Shown here piece by piece: positions 5,578 through 7,511 of a stretch of 7,511 bases of DNA. The notes beneath the pieces are model-generated. The model was not told the origin of the DNA, ran no database searches, and saw only the letters and a program-made list of their open reading frames with translations. This DNA is from DASVFB01 sp045806505. GTDB lineage: Bacteria; Actinomycetota; Thermoleophilia; Gaiellales; Gaiellaceae. The stretch's first letter is position 1, and each line of letters begins with the position of its first letter. The DNA is taken from positions 1 through 7,511 of the forward strand of contig JBJMJE010000039.1 in assembly GCA_045806505.1 (NCBI GenBank). The letters are read 5' to 3'. A program made the translations under genes and the position numbers.

Positions 5578-7511
<1,934 letters not shown>

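Overview
This window is GC-rich DNA, most likely from an actinobacterium. A deep lineage such as Thermoleophilia (Gaiellales/Solirubrobacterales) is my guess. The reasons are the codon bias, GTG and TTG starts, starts with no Shine-Dalgarno but a TANNNT box six bases upstream, an actinobacterial-type ClpC, and a secreted protein with a collagen stretch and a short Cys-containing leader domain. No taxonomic search was possible.

Layout. (1) Bases 1-229, plus strand: the C-terminal end of a Clp-N-domain protein whose start lies outside the window. (2) 244-1620, plus: lysS, class II lysyl-tRNA synthetase. (3) 1617-5374, minus: four genes converging on lysS. In transcription order they are a UXS-like extended SDR (4385-5374), a GalE-like extended SDR (3459-4379), a secreted collagen-repeat/lamin-tail protein (2237-3349) and a secreted CAP-domain protein (1617-2135). 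(4) 5375-5577: a divergent intergenic region with a strong plus-oriented terminator-like hairpin, a possible -10 box and two tiny overlapping ORFs. (5) 5578 to the window end, plus: clpC, cut by the edge in its second ATPase domain.

How the genes fit together. lysS and clpC are neighbours, usually with lsr2 between them, in well-known actinobacteria such as Mycobacterium tuberculosis. Here the two survive in the same orientation, but lsr2 is absent and a roughly 3.8-kb opposite-strand cassette lies between them. The cassette looks like cell-envelope biology: two nucleotide-sugar SDRs, which could supply precursors for surface glycans, and two exported proteins. No glycosyltransferase is present to confirm this.

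The most notable feature is the ClpC N-terminus. Instead of the usual two Clp-N half-repeats it carries three, in exact 225-bp (75-residue) register. The duplicated 75-residue units agree at about 70 positions but at only about 82% of bases, by hand count. That argues for an old, protein-selected duplication rather than an assembly error.
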